Made by a program: the position numbers and the translations under genes. Under the pieces are notes generated by a model. It saw only the letters and a list, made by a program, of their open reading frames with translations. It did no database searches and was not told where the DNA came from. Shown one piece after another: positions 56,148 through 64,000 of a stretch of 64,000 nt of DNA (positions are counted from its first letter, which is position 1; every line of letters starts with the position of its first letter). The DNA comes from Symsagittifera roscoffensis (taxonomy: Eukaryota > Xenacoelomorpha > Acoela > Convolutidae). The stretch spans positions 91,923,845-91,987,844 of the forward strand of contig NC_087062.1 of the NCBI RefSeq assembly GCF_963678635.1. Direction: 5' to 3'.

Positions 56148-58223
56148 AATTTCACGGGAGTTCCGGAGACAGATCCGAGGGCCTGCTTCAATCGAGCGAC
56201 TTGGAGCCCGGCAGTAAACCTGCAGCAAACACCACTCGGGACATCTCATCTGATACTGGGAGACAAATTGGTTAGAGTGCTGTCGAATTTGAGGACCTCG
56301 TGGGTCACCACGGTGATGGCCTTTGGAGGCGCGACGATAGCCCAGTTATATCGAATGGTGGAACTGATGAATCCAGGGAGGATCCCCAATGTGATGATCT
56401 TGGTTGGGACGAATGACATCTTCAGAGGTTCAGATGAGCAGGAAGCACTATGGGAGTCAATGATGGTGTGTTTGTTTACTACCCTCTGGCAGAAATTCAA
56501 TTGCGCGGTACTGACCGTTTGCACTGTGCCAATGAATGCGAGAAGCCTGACAGCATCAGGAAGAAGGCACAACGAGGGAGTCGTCAGGTGGATTAACATC
56601 TTGAGGAACCTCGCAAGTCGGAACGCCAGAAGAATGATCCTCATGGACATCGAACATGAGTTGAGAGCTATGGATCAGGCCAGACTGACCAAGGACGGCA
56701 TCCACTTCGACAGTATCGAAGGGCAAGCTTGGTTGAATCAAGTCTTCCAAGAGCGGTTGGACGAACTAGAAGCGGAACTCTTTGACACAGGAGTGCTGAA
56801 GGAAGAAGGAACGGCGAGTGACGCGGTGATTACCACCTTTGTGCCTCCTAGCCTGGAAACACGCTTGGGTACGGTCCCAGCCTTCACGAACTACAGGAAA
56901 CAGAGCTCCACCGAACCAGGTCAAAGGACAGACGTACAGGATCGATTGGGAGAAGTGAACGCGAGACCATTGCAAGACGTGAGGTTGAATCATGACGAAG
57001 GGAATCGAGAAGAGAGACCTGGAAGATTTCTAGTGACAAGGGCACCGATCGGACAGCATGTGAAGATGTTCAAGCAACTAAGCTCACCCCCTGGTTATGT
57101 GAAGGAGAGAATATACCCAAAGCTAGTGAATCAAGATGGTGATGCCCAAAGATACGGCGGATTGAAAGCGATAAAGAAAGATGAGACCATCTTCGCCGCC
57201 TATGACAAAGCAGAAATGAGGAAGTCCAAGATTATGATAGTAGCGAATTCAGAGTTCGTGTACACCTCCAAGTCTCTGTTTTGGCCGGACGTCATAATGT
57301 TGGCAGCGGTCGACCTGGACCTACTGCAATCGATATCTCTGGCTATAGGGGTACAACGGCAGACGGACATGAACCCAATTACGATCGTGTTCGCTGGCAT
57401 CAATGACCATCTACACAGTAGAGGTTTTCTGAGCAGACTCAGAGATCCTACAACGGCAGAGAACGCTGTATGGCCAGCGATAAAAGATATACTTGAGTCG
57501 ATGGGTGAAGTGGTGGATGCGACGAAGGAGGGGTCGTTCACCAAAGTGACACCGAGAATAGTATTCGCGTTGTCTCCGGGATATGCACATCTCCCGGATG
57601 GACTGAAATTTGTGTATGCGATTGTGACCTTACTTTCGGAAGGAAAATATGATGTGATCATATCAGCCCCGAATCGCATGATAGAGATGGAGAACCTGAG
57701 GCCACTCAAGGCTGAACTACCCGCAGTGTGGTCAGATATCTCAAACGCGATGAGAGGATTCAAGGACCATGCGCTACACATGTTAGTGTTGGACGAGGTG
57801 CTGGGGTTGGAACTGTCCAATTTCAGTCGACAATTCAAACTGAAACCGGGACTAGACGACGACCATCGAGTGATCGCGGCGATGTCCAACGACTTGTGGT
57901 TCCGAGCAATGGAAGTGACAGGTGAAAACACGAGAAGGAAAAATTCACTAGAGACGAGAGCTCATTTGGATGCGATGGTTTTGAGAACCAAGCCGGAAGC
58001 CAACCAGTGGCTACACCTGAATCCTAGAGTAGCGCCATTGGGTGCAGATGCTTTTGAGCAAGGCCCCGTGATGATCACAAAGATACATGCCTACTTGTTG
58101 AAGGAGGTGAACCTGGCGGAAAATGCCGGGGAAAAGACCGCTGAATTTGTGAACAGAATGTGTCAGATTACTCTGGAAATCTTCTGGACCCAGGAAGTGA
58201 AGGGACAGGAGGGAGGGCTTTGA
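56148..58223 (+). CDS. Downstream ORF2, segment 3: two SGNH-hydrolase-like domains
   Basis: Open in the same frame from 56148 to TGA 58221-58223. Domain 1 follows the SGNH/GDSL plan: block I LILGDKLVRVL (56250-56282), with Lys where the nucleophile Ser is expected; FGGATI; block III ILVGTNDIF (GTND 56405-56416); block V KDGIHF with Asp 56694-56696 and His 56703-56705. Domain 2 repeats the plan: KIMIVANSEF (57228 on), ITIVFAGINDHL (57378 on), PRIVFALSPG and DDDHRV near 57855. Both lack an intact GDS box, so esterase activity is doubtful. SGNH esterase domains are known in ORF1 of CR1-type LINEs; this position, after pol in an LTR element, is unusual. Confidence 0.6.
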   Translation, partial: NFTGVPETDPRACFNRATWSPAVNLQQTPLGTSHLILGDKLVRVLSNLRTSWVTTVMAFGGATIAQLYRMVELMNPGRIPNVMILVGTNDIFRGSDEQEALWESMMVCLFTTLWQKFNCAVLTVCTVPMNARSLTASGRRHNEGVVRWINILRNLASRNARRMILMDIEHELRAMDQARLTKDGIHFDSIEGQAWLNQVFQERLDELEAELFDTGVLKEEGTASDAVITTFVPPSLETRLGTVPAFTNYRKQSSTEPGQRTDVQDRLGEVNARPLQDVRLNHDEGNREERPGRFLVTRAPIGQHVKMFKQLSSPPGYVKERIYPKLVNQDGDAQRYGGLKAIKKDETIFAAYDKAEMRKSKIMIVANSEFVYTSKSLFWPDVIMLAAVDLDLLQSISLAIGVQRQTDMNPITIVFAGINDHLHSRGFLSRLRDPTTAENAVWPAIKDILESMGEVVDATKEGSFTKVTPRIVFALSPGYAHLPDGLKFVYAIVTLLSEGKYDVIISAPNRMIEMENLRPLKAELPAVWSDISNAMRGFKDHALHMLVLDEVLGLELSNFSRQFKLKPGLDDDHRVIAAMSNDLWFRAMEVTGENTRRKNSLETRAHLDAMVLRTKPEANQWLHLNPRVAPLGADAFEQGPVMITKIHAYLLKEVNLAENAGEKTAEFVNRMCQITLEIFWTQEVKGQEGGL

Positions 58224-58874
58224 ACGGACAGACAGCATGCTAGAAGGGTTGGGAGCCGGATGGACCGGGTTGGGAGCCGGATGAACCTTCCTGGCAAAAG
58301 TTTACCCGAAAGTCTCGCATTATTTGATAAAAGAATTCCTCCAAGCAGTAGTGGAAGTGTCGATAGTGGAACTAATAGCCTTGTTCGTGACATTTGGAGC
58401 AGAGAGTTTCGTAAAAGGACCGGCGATACTGCTCACCGAAGGAATTCAGAACCTGCGGTTAGATGGACTTCTGACATTGATTGCAATTACCCACGGAAAC
58501 TTGGCAGGGCTGATGAAACTGACACGTTGTCCAGAGCAGATGAGAGAGAGAGAGTGAGGAACTTAGATAGGAAGAAGTCCACGGACTCGTGGAATAAGAT
58601 AAGAGACCTGAGACATACTCTTATCCAGTATCTCTTACAACAAAATCGCTTTGGAACGGGAGAAGACGAGACAATTGAAAGAGAGGAAGATGTTAGACGA
58701 CATGTTGGAGGCATGCCCCTGTTAACCGATCTGAGCTTGGCTATGAGAACCGATCCCTTGGCGCTGATCAGAGGAGTCACGGAGTTTGTGACGGTGATCT
58801 ATGGACCAGCAGTCACGTTTGCGCACCTGAACCTCATATCAGCAGTGGACGGTAGTACACTGAACTGGTGTTAG
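58224..58874 (+). CDS. Downstream ORF2, segment 4 (unknown)
   Basis: Same frame, open after TGA 58221-58223 to TAG 58872-58874. It starts with a tandem 21-nt duplication (GGTTGGGAGCCGGATG twice, 58243-58283), then Arg/Ser/Asp-rich sequence and a more ordered C-terminal part (GGMPLLTDLSLAMRTDPLAL). Family not recognised. Strong nonsense in a competing frame is absent, which favours real coding. Confidence 0.45.
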   Translation, partial: TDRQHARRVGSRMDRVGSRMNLPGKSLPESLALFDKRIPPSSSGSVDSGTNSLVRDIWSREFRKRTGDTAHRRNSEPAVRWTSDIDCNYPRKLGRADETDTLSRADERERVRNLDRKKSTDSWNKIRDLRHTLIQYLLQQNRFGTGEDETIEREEDVRRHVGGMPLLTDLSLAMRTDPLALIRGVTEFVTVIYGPAVTFAHLNLISAVDGSTLNWC

Positions 58875-59031
58875 CAGCACACATTGCGGGAGCTCATGAG
58901 TGAAGATCTGTTGCTTACGAAAATATCGAAGCCAGAGATGACAGTCATCAATTTTGACGATCACTTCCGTGATCGCATGGGAGAAGTAAAAGAGGACACA
59001 TCGAAGTGTTTCCGAAGCTTTGGAATCTGAG
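58875..59031 (+). pseudogene. Downstream ORF2, segment 5 up to a frameshift
   Basis: The frame stays open past TAG 58872 for 51 codons (QHTLRELMSEDLLL... MTVINFDDHF) to TGA at 59029-59031. The next segment overlaps it from about 59006 in another frame, indicating one indel near 59000-59030. Confidence 0.5.
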
Positions 59032-60121
59032 ACCCTATGATAAAACGAATGGTGAAATAACCAGAGTGCCTCGTCTCACTGCAGCATATCATAAAGTGAG
59101 AGAAGAGACGAAGGACTGGGGTGATTACAAGAAGCTGCCGGAGGCAATCCCTGAATTCCCTCTGATAAGAAGGATGTTGCTCGGAGCAGTCTCCGTGGTA
59201 CAAACTCCTAGATTGAGAGCATTCGAAACCAATGAAAGGAGAGTAGGGAATTTCATGGGAACGATGGATCCATACTTTGTAAGGAGAAAAGCCGCCGTGT
59301 TACAATACACACAATTTGCATATACGGATCAAGCGACGAGAAGGCGAATAAGCAACGCCGCGACTCCCAAGCCTGGAAAATTTGACGAGGAATGGACGGG
59401 ATTAGGTTTAGCTCCGATGAGGATGAGAGGCAGGACCGAACTGCCTGAAGCCTCCTTAATCCTGATTAGTGTGAAACCGGAGTTGAAAGTGGGAGGAACA
59501 CTGCAGGCGAGAACCTTCCTAGCACCCTTCGGCTGCGAGGAAATCAAAGTGGTCTATGGAGAAGAGGAAGATAGATCGGCCGGTACATTGATCATACCGA
59601 GATTTCCGGAAGGAGCCGACAATAATGAACAAGGACCCTCGAGCTCAAACAAGGATATGTCAGAAGGAGATGACGGACAGGGAGGAAGCCGTCAAACCGA
59701 AAAATCCATGCAACAAGATGCAGATCAAGCTGGTGGGGAAGACGACAGGGCATCGACAGGAGGAACATCCAGCCTGGACTTCAATATCTTCAGTGATCTT
59801 GAGAACAATGCAGATACGTTGGAGACGACTGAGCCAGCGGATGAAGGCATCTCGACACTGGAGCCTCGGTCAGCCTTTATGGAAATGAAACGGAATTTGT
59901 CGGAGAGCAGCTCTCCTGGCAATTCAAGAAATAACGAACAAAGAATCTTCATGGAATCACCTAGAAGAAGAAGAATTAAGGGCTCAGCCAGAGTACCTTT
60001 CTTGGGAACGTTGCCCGAAGAAGAATGGGAAGTACATCACCGAGACCACGAAAGTAGGACGGGATGCAAATTGGACAGAGTGGCGTTCATGGAAGAAGTC
60101 TGGACAGTGGTTCAGAGCTAA
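59006..60121 (+). CDS. Downstream ORF2, segment 6 (unknown, acidic C-terminus)
   Basis: Frame open to TAA 60119-60121. The N-terminal ~200 residues look folded (LILISVKPELKVGGTLQART, ARTFLAPFGCEEIKVVYG). Then a long Ser/Gly/Asp/Glu-rich disordered stretch, then a short basic patch (ESPRRRRIKGSARV). There is no start codon at a convincing place, as expected for an internal polyprotein piece. Not recognised. Confidence 0.5.
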   Translation: MFPKLWNLRPYDKTNGEITRVPRLTAAYHKVREETKDWGDYKKLPEAIPEFPLIRRMLLGAVSVVQTPRLRAFETNERRVGNFMGTMDPYFVRRKAAVLQYTQFAYTDQATRRRISNAATPKPGKFDEEWTGLGLAPMRMRGRTELPEASLILISVKPELKVGGTLQARTFLAPFGCEEIKVVYGEEEDRSAGTLIIPRFPEGADNNEQGPSSSNKDMSEGDDGQGGSRQTEKSMQQDADQAGGEDDRASTGGTSSLDFNIFSDLENNADTLETTEPADEGISTLEPRSAFMEMKRNLSESSSPGNSRNNEQRIFMESPRRRRIKGSARVPFLGTLPEEEWEVHHRDHESRTGCKLDRVAFMEEVWTVVQS

Positions 60122-60397
60122 GGGACCCAGTCCATTTTGAAAACAAGTCTCAACCGACCATTGATGCGGGAAGTCCATGACAAACTTGATGAGAGTGAAG
60201 GGAGATTGAGTGAGTTGTTGATTGACTCAGCCACTGATGAAAGTGAGGCGAACTCTCCCAACAAGATGACACCGCAGGATGATAAAAGAGAGGTGGTGTA
60301 TCTGTCAAGAACCAGGAGGGGAACGATGCGATCGAAATTGGTGATTGATAAAATCAATGCAATGAAAATGAAGTTAGGCAGCAGAGAGAGCGGTTAG
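60122..60397 (+). pseudogene. Downstream ORF2, segment 7
   Basis: Same frame as segment 6, open after TAA 60119 to TAG 60395-60397, which is followed at once by TGA 60398-60400. Hydrophilic, helical (DKLDESEGRLSELLIDSA). Not recognised. Confidence 0.4.
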
Positions 60398-60400
60398 TGA

Positions 60401-61675
60401 GCCTTCCGCCTTCCATGGAAAGCAGTGGTGTTGAAGTACTTCGAAGAGGAGATGAGGACTGCGCCAAGAATACAAGCTCTTATGGCAGAACCCTACGTAA
60501 GAACCGAATTACAGCTGAGGTTCGCCTGGTGCATGATGGGATTAACTCGCGGGGAATATGACTCAGAAGAAAGGAAAAGGTCAAAAGAAGAGAAAGTTTT
60601 CCTTATGACGAACCTGAGGGATCTGATAACCCAAGAGGGAGCAGCAGTAGCGTGCGCGAAGCGGAGAGACGCTCTCTGTTTCATTCGATTCCTGATAGAG
60701 CAGATTTCAGTACCAGCATTGAACACCTGTGCCAAGATGTTGAGGGAGGGCGATGAACGAGCAAAAGCTTTACTCTTGCTAGCACCGCTGGATATGCAGC
60801 AAAGTAAATCGATGAGGGTGAACATGAAAGAACCCGAGGAATTAGAACCCATGAGAAAGATAGACGAAATCAGGAGATTCTCAAACAAGGAGCTGAGACT
60901 CGCTAAAGAATCTATGGGGGCACTGCCGAAATCCAGTGAATACTGTGGACCGATCAAGAAGAAATCGTATAGCTACGTATCCGGGATCATAGGGATAGCG
61001 TACAACCCTTTCCTGAGTGAAGACATACGCGATTGCTTCTTCGATTACGAGCAGGCGGTGTTGCTAAGATTCTGGACGTCCAGAATTGTAACGATTAAGA
61101 GCGTTAACAATCCACAGGCCAAATTGGGACTGGTCTTGGAAGAGGTGACTGCACCTTCCGTACCAAAATCCGACATAAGAGTGGAGTTTGGGTTGGGATT
61201 CTCAGATGAATTACTGAGAACGAGCTTGATGGCAGTGTGGGAATTGATGAGGCCATCATGGTGTCCTAGTCCCAATGCTGACTCGATACTACGGGCGACA
61301 CAAGACGTGCAGAGGGAACTGAATGCAGACTGTAACCTGCGTGACCTTAACATCATATATAATGTGATGATAACGGCCTCTAGGAGCAATGGAGAAGATA
61401 AAGTGGAGTTGCCTGGTTGGGGACCAGAAGACTGGGTCAAACCTGGTAGCTGTCTGGCGGAAGTCTGTGGACTGGAGGGTCACGTTTGTGGAGGTCTGGA
61501 CTGTGTGAAGACCCTGGAGAAACAACACAAGCAATTGACGGTATTGTTTGGAAACGTAGTGATGAAAGCAAGAACAGAAACGGAACTGATAGCAGATTGC
61601 CATGGAGGAACCGAGGTGAATCTAGTGACCGCACTAGGATTCTACAGCATGTTTTGTTCTTTAGAGTTCTATTGA
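60401..61675 (+). CDS. Downstream ORF2, segment 8 (unknown, Cys-rich end)
   Basis: Same frame again, open to TGA 61673-61675. Mostly helical in character; Cys-rich near the end (GSCLAEVCGLEGHVCGGLDC, about 61445-61504) in a spacing that could bind metal or form disulfides. No signal peptide or transmembrane segment, so it is not a conventional envelope protein. The reading moves to another frame near 61650. Confidence 0.5.
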   Translation, partial: AFRLPWKAVVLKYFEEEMRTAPRIQALMAEPYVRTELQLRFAWCMMGLTRGEYDSEERKRSKEEKVFLMTNLRDLITQEGAAVACAKRRDALCFIRFLIEQISVPALNTCAKMLREGDERAKALLLLAPLDMQQSKSMRVNMKEPEELEPMRKIDEIRRFSNKELRLAKESMGALPKSSEYCGPIKKKSYSYVSGIIGIAYNPFLSEDIRDCFFDYEQAVLLRFWTSRIVTIKSVNNPQAKLGLVLEEVTAPSVPKSDIRVEFGLGFSDELLRTSLMAVWELMRPSWCPSPNADSILRATQDVQRELNADCNLRDLNIIYNVMITASRSNGEDKVELPGWGPEDWVKPGSCLAEVCGLEGHVCGGLDCVKTLEKQHKQLTVLFGNVVMKARTETELIADCHGGTEVNLVTALGFYSMFCSLEFY

Positions 61676-63003
61676 ATCTAGAACAGAAACATGAGATGGT
61701 CACAGCCATCAGTGTAGAAGTATTCCCAGGAGTTTTGCAGACTGAGCAGAAATACATAGGAAAATGGAGGGAAGCAATCGAGACGGAAATGAACATCAGA
61801 CACAGTGAGACTTGTTGTAGACCATCAGGAGCACGATATTTGGTGGGTTCAACATTAGCTCCAATGTGCAAGAGCAGATACCCTGTACATTTAGTAGCTG
61901 TGGACGTAAAGAGTACGAGAACGATCGTGGATCAAGCCTTCTCAGTGCCGAAGTTTGTGAGACTGGCGAGAATGTCCGAGAAGTCTTACGAGTTGCTATG
62001 TAAGATGTTCTCAGCAGTTCCAGAGAGAACCAAGCAAGAGTTGGAGTCAATACTAGGAAAGAAATTCATGAGATATGTGAGCGGGAACTTCAGTGACTTT
62101 GAGAGACAGAAACAGAGAGGATCAACTGTCACAGATTACAATACAGTTGACGAGAATGATGAAGTCCACCGAGTGATGATGGAAGTGGAACCATTACTGG
62201 AAGCTTCGGGAAAACGTAATTGGAGGAGCATCATGTTGACACATGACGAGTTTCCCTGCCACTGCTTGCTGCAGACCTGGTGGTATCCCAAGCGTAGTAA
62301 CCTGATGTTGATCTGGAACTCTGGAGAGCTGCTCTCCATGGGTTTACCAGACTCATCACAGCCCATAACAATAGTGATAGTGGGAGTTATGATGGCAATA
62401 CGATGGCTGGAAGCTCATGTGAAAGAAAATAATAGACAGGAGGCACCGACGAGAGAACAGTTGCGGAAATTGGATTGTCTAAAAGATATAGATCTTTTTG
62501 AGACAACGTCCAAAATTCTAAAAATTCCGATGGAAGTGAAGAAGATATGGGCAAGAAAACGATTGATGCCATGGTTCAGAGCTAACATGACTGCATGGTT
62601 GTATGAATATGCTAAGAAGCATTTGTTGCAGCACGGTAGAGTGTACAGTGAATATCAGCTGGACATTGGAGCAGGAGCTTTCAAGCGAGCTCTCGTGACT
62701 CATCGGAATGCAGTGACCACCGCTGTGAAAAGAATTTCCAGGATAAGTGAACGTAGTGGAAAGGAGAAGGCAGAGATGTTAAAGGAAGATTTGGAGAGAA
62801 ATGTGACGTTGTGTCTCCACAACAGCTTCTGCAGGAACAGAGAATCTAACGTGGATCCCCTACCTTGTTGCAAACAGAGGGTAGAAGAGCATAAGTGTTG
62901 GAGGACGGCTTCCAGCAGCGTCAGGATAGCTAACGACGTGTTGCAGGATACGGAAACTGAGAGTGCAGAGTCAGTATCACAGGAGGAAGAAATGGAACAT
63001 TGA
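61640..63003 (+). CDS. Downstream ORF2, segment 9 with a possible third SGNH-like unit
   Basis: Continues segment 8 after a frameshift near 61640-61675 and ends at TGA 63001-63003. The open frame extends back to 61486, but that part overlaps segment 8. Between 62221 and 62410 it has RSIMLTHDEF ... PITIVIVGVMMAI, collinear with KIMIVANSEF ... PITIVFAGINDHL of the second SGNH-like domain but lacking the Asn-Asp pair. The C-terminus is Cys- and Glu-rich. Probably a degenerate or structural repeat of that fold; function unknown. Confidence 0.5.
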
Positions 63004-63584
63004 CGAATGGCCGAAAAACGAGATGCAAAAAGAGATGAAATTAGAAAAATTTAGAAGTTTTAGAACTTCTAAACGACGAAAAAAGAAGAAAACAAAGGAG
63101 TGATGAAGAAAAAGTTAAAACTCAGAATTGTTTATGTGTGTGAAAAAACTCAAGTGAGAAACCAAGCAACCAAGTTGAAATTGAAAACTGAAACATTTAG
63201 TTGAGTTTTGAAATTGTTGCATTTATAAATTTGCATTTTGATTTTAGTTGAGTGGCTTTAGAGACACTTACTTACTATTTATTTAGAAAGGCTTAAGTAA
63301 AGGAGTATATTTAAATATTCCAGCCTACATGACTGTTTTTAATCAGCTAGGAGAACTGATCACTTTGTGGTGACATGAAAGGCTTGGGTAATCTCTCGAA
63401 GAGGGAGATTATTTCATTGTTCTTTCTAACCACAGAGTTTCTTAGTTTTAATATTCAAGACAAAAACAAGCGAGATTTCCGAAGGGAGGAAGCATAGTAG
63501 GATAATTTTAGCTTGTTGGTTGGCAGGACTGTCCTGCAAACCAACACCTTTTAAATCTAGGAGAGAAAGTTTTTAATCAGGACA
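63004..63584 (+). other. 3' UTR of the long element, truncated
   Basis: From about 63135 it matches 41385-41836 closely (GTGAAAAAACTCAAGTGAGA onward). It stops after AATCAGGACA, about 235 bp before the polypurine region and LTR should appear. Position 63554 starts a 30-bp word repeated imperfectly at 63584. Confidence 0.75.
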
Positions 63585-63605
63585 AATCTATCAGAGAAAG
63601 TTTTA

Positions 63606-64000
63606 ATTCTGGATTTCTTCCAAAATGGCCGTTTCGGACGTTTCTCAGAAATATGACGTCATACTTCGAAAATTTAAAAATTTGAAACACCAGAATATAC
63701 TAGCCTTCACCGTTTAGCTTATCGTCCCAATAACGCTGTTAATCTCTTAAAACCGTCAATTCTGAAGGTTAGCTGCTAAAATTTCGAATCTGTTGAATCT
63801 GAATTTTGGTCCATTTTGGTCGAATGTCACATACTCCCCGGACAGTCCGATCAATATCCTCATTGAATCTCGCAATGTTCGTAAAATAGGTACAGTGTCA
63901 TCGAACAGAATTTTTAAAATGCACGACCTTACTTTTATCCGCGTCATATCGACTCATTGCAGAATATAAATGGCATCATACTACAACACTAAAGCCTTTA
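63606..64000 (-). mobile_element. Inverted fragment of a related LTR element
   Basis: Read on the minus strand from the window edge: 3' UTR (matches 41930-42060), the word TGTCCGGGGAGTA, then LTR start TGTGACATTCGACC at 63831 running down about 225 bp to 63606, where homology to LTR 1 ends. Identity to LTR 1/2 is clearly lower than between those two, so it is an older or different subfamily copy. It continues beyond the window. Confidence 0.85.

Larger units (their letters stand above)
42074..63584 (+). mobile_element. Giant Ty3/Gypsy-class LTR retrotransposon, degenerate
   Basis: About 21.5 kb from the LTR 2 start to the truncated 3' UTR, roughly three times the usual length for this class. 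Order: LTR, primer site, 1.3-kb leader, ORF1, Gag-protease, RT-RNase H, integrase, macro-like ORF, then about 8 kb of extra coding sequence and 3' UTR. The Gag-PR-RT-RH-IN order defines Ty3/Gypsy. The same-strand 3' LTR is missing; the UTR abuts an inverted fragment of a related element. Internal sequence has a more balanced base composition than the A/T-rich host introns. Confidence 0.88.

Noticed and set aside
55446-56249. 267-codon antisense ORF opposite the coiled-coil segment
   Set aside because: Antisense shadow of a well-supported plus-strand frame; no domain in its translation.
54987-63003. Stop-codon reassignment or selective readthrough in the long downstream ORF
   Set aside because: TAA, TAG and TGA all occur in frame and two frameshifts are also present; decay is the simpler explanation.
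55050-63003. Conventional envelope glycoprotein
   Set aside because: No signal peptide, furin-like site with fusion peptide, or transmembrane segment could be seen in any segment.

Overview
The window is nuclear DNA of a multicellular eukaryote, most likely an invertebrate animal. The evidence is two spliced housekeeping-type genes with GT-AG introns (an SR splicing factor and an ER protein disulfide isomerase), tRNA-derived SINEs, foldback/MITE-like elements, a large A/T-rich satellite array and a Ty3/Gypsy-class LTR retrotransposon. I cannot place the organism more finely from sequence alone.

Layout. (1) 0.2-3.74 kb, minus strand: SRSF3/SRSF7-like gene, one RRM exon plus RS-rich exons including a 39-nt micro-exon. 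(2) 3.7-8.7 kb: intergenic DNA with a foldback element whose terminal repeats are built from a repeated 13-15 nt word, a tRNA-like SINE, a 65-bp hairpin repeat and a 359-bp tandem repeat. (3) 8.7-23.0 kb, minus strand: nine-exon protein disulfide isomerase gene (529 codons, three CGHC thioredoxin domains, a fourth domain without CxxC, C-terminal RDEL). Its largest intron holds a second same-strand gene (RRM-like, 17.7-19.1 kb) and a cluster of inverted-repeat elements. Other introns hold copies of the 359-bp repeat, stray satellite monomers and a C15/G25 homopolymer hairpin. (4) 24.3-37.3 kb: satellite of roughly 165-191 bp monomers with a higher-order unit near 2.92 kb. (5) 37.3-39.06 kb: sparse DNA and a 72-76 bp direct duplication.

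(6) 39.06-64 kb is retrotransposon. A 2.2-kb LTR appears twice in direct orientation (39057-41286 and 42074-44279), separated only by about 0.1 kb of leader and 0.7 kb of 3' UTR, so the first copy is an internally deleted element. From the second LTR runs a coding region of about 18 kb: an acidic ORF1, Gag with two CCHC knuckles and an aspartic protease, RT-RNase H, integrase with a GPY/F-like tail, a macro-domain-like reading frame, then about 8 kb of further coding sequence. That last part reads as one former polyprotein-sized ORF, cut by in-frame stops and two frameshifts, and carries a coiled coil and two (perhaps three) SGNH-hydrolase-like domains. The element ends in a truncated 3' UTR abutting a fragment of a related element in inverted orientation (63.6-64.0 kb).

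The most unusual content is this giant element. Its features are the macro-like module, the repeated SGNH-like domains downstream of pol, a family of long hairpins with CCTTCCGG...CCGGAGGGG arms in the LTR, an array of GGAGGGGT words in the leader, and internal copies of the polypurine-tract sequence inside pol. The present copy is dead (nonsense codons of all three types, including one exactly at the expected integrase catalytic Glu position), but the reading frames are clear enough to describe the design.
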